Assembly (NCBI RefSeq): GCF_934424005.1
Contig: NZ_CAKRXI010000040.1
Location: 1 to 23,506, forward strand
Source: an uncultured Blautia sp.
GTDB taxonomy: Bacteria; Bacillota; Clostridia; Lachnospirales; Lachnospiraceae
Reading direction: 5' to 3'
Length of the DNA: 23,506 bases
Of this stretch, positions 23,343-23,506 are shown in pieces; within the stretch, counting starts at the first letter, position 1, and each line of letters begins with the position of its first letter. The notes under the pieces are model-generated. The model did no database searches. It saw nothing but the letters and a program-made list of their open reading frames with translations, and was not told where the DNA came from. A program made the translations under genes and the position numbers.

Positions 23343-23506
23343 TATTTGCCTGAAATCTCATAGTCATTTTTTTGTTATAGGAAATTTTATGACAGGTATT
23401 CTAAATAATAAAGATTATTTTACGCAATCAGGTGACAAACTATAAACAGTCAAGAGAATTTTGAAATTTTTTTGAATTGTAAAAATGGGTAACTTTAATA
23501 AGCCAT

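Overview
The window is chromosomal DNA of moderate GC content from a Gram-positive anaerobe of the class Clostridia, most likely family Lachnospiraceae (Blautia, Dorea or Mediterraneibacter type). This rests on the Bacillus/Clostridia order ireB-ruvX-DUF1292-(mltG-like)-trmR-U32 peptidase, a SigK-type sporulation sigma factor, a Csp-type S8 protease, a PPi-dependent phosphofructokinase, and large DUF5717/DUF5716/DUF5722 proteins that I associate with Lachnospiraceae. There are 19 protein genes. I see no tRNA, rRNA, CRISPR array, insertion sequence or phage gene.

Region 1 (1-7270, + strand) is a housekeeping block. It starts with mtaB (tRNA methylthiotransferase). A promoter at 1368-1396 then precedes ireB/reoM, ruvX and a DUF1292 gene. 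A 164-base leader with three perfect hairpins precedes a TTG-started RNase J gene, which is followed by a YlbF-family gene. Next come a membrane protein resembling only the front part of MltG, trmR and trhP, the last three coupled by 4-base overlaps. The order matches the Bacillus subtilis yrzL-yrrK-yrzB-yrrL-yrrM-yrrN/O cluster, with RNase J and YlbF inserted. trhP plus trmR predicts 5-methoxyuridine at tRNA position 34. A bidirectional terminator closes the block.

Region 2 (7281-10118, - strand) holds a secreted glycosidase-like DUF5722 protein and a SigK-like sigma factor that has no pro-sequence and has a sequence resembling a SigK-type promoter in front of it.

Region 3 (10198-15866, + strand) is the least understood part: a three-gene operon with 4-base overlaps. 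It encodes a 1183-residue beta/solenoid protein (DUF5717), an Hsp70/actin-fold protein whose second phosphate loop looks degenerate (DUF5716-like), and a TPR protein. This is my best candidate for an undescribed system.

Region 4 (15991-23297) holds class II fructose-bisphosphate aldolase with a strong terminator, an arginase-fold protein overlapping lgt, a Csp-like S8 protease, an NCS2 xanthine/uracil permease behind a promoter overlapped by a perfect inverted repeat, and, convergently, a PPi-type phosphofructokinase. A 25-bp bidirectional terminator separates the last two.

Several starts were set from ribosome binding site spacing and differ from the longest reading frame (ireB, ruvX, DUF1292, ylbF, TPR gene, lgt, S8 protease). 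All domain names come from memory of families and motifs, not from a search.
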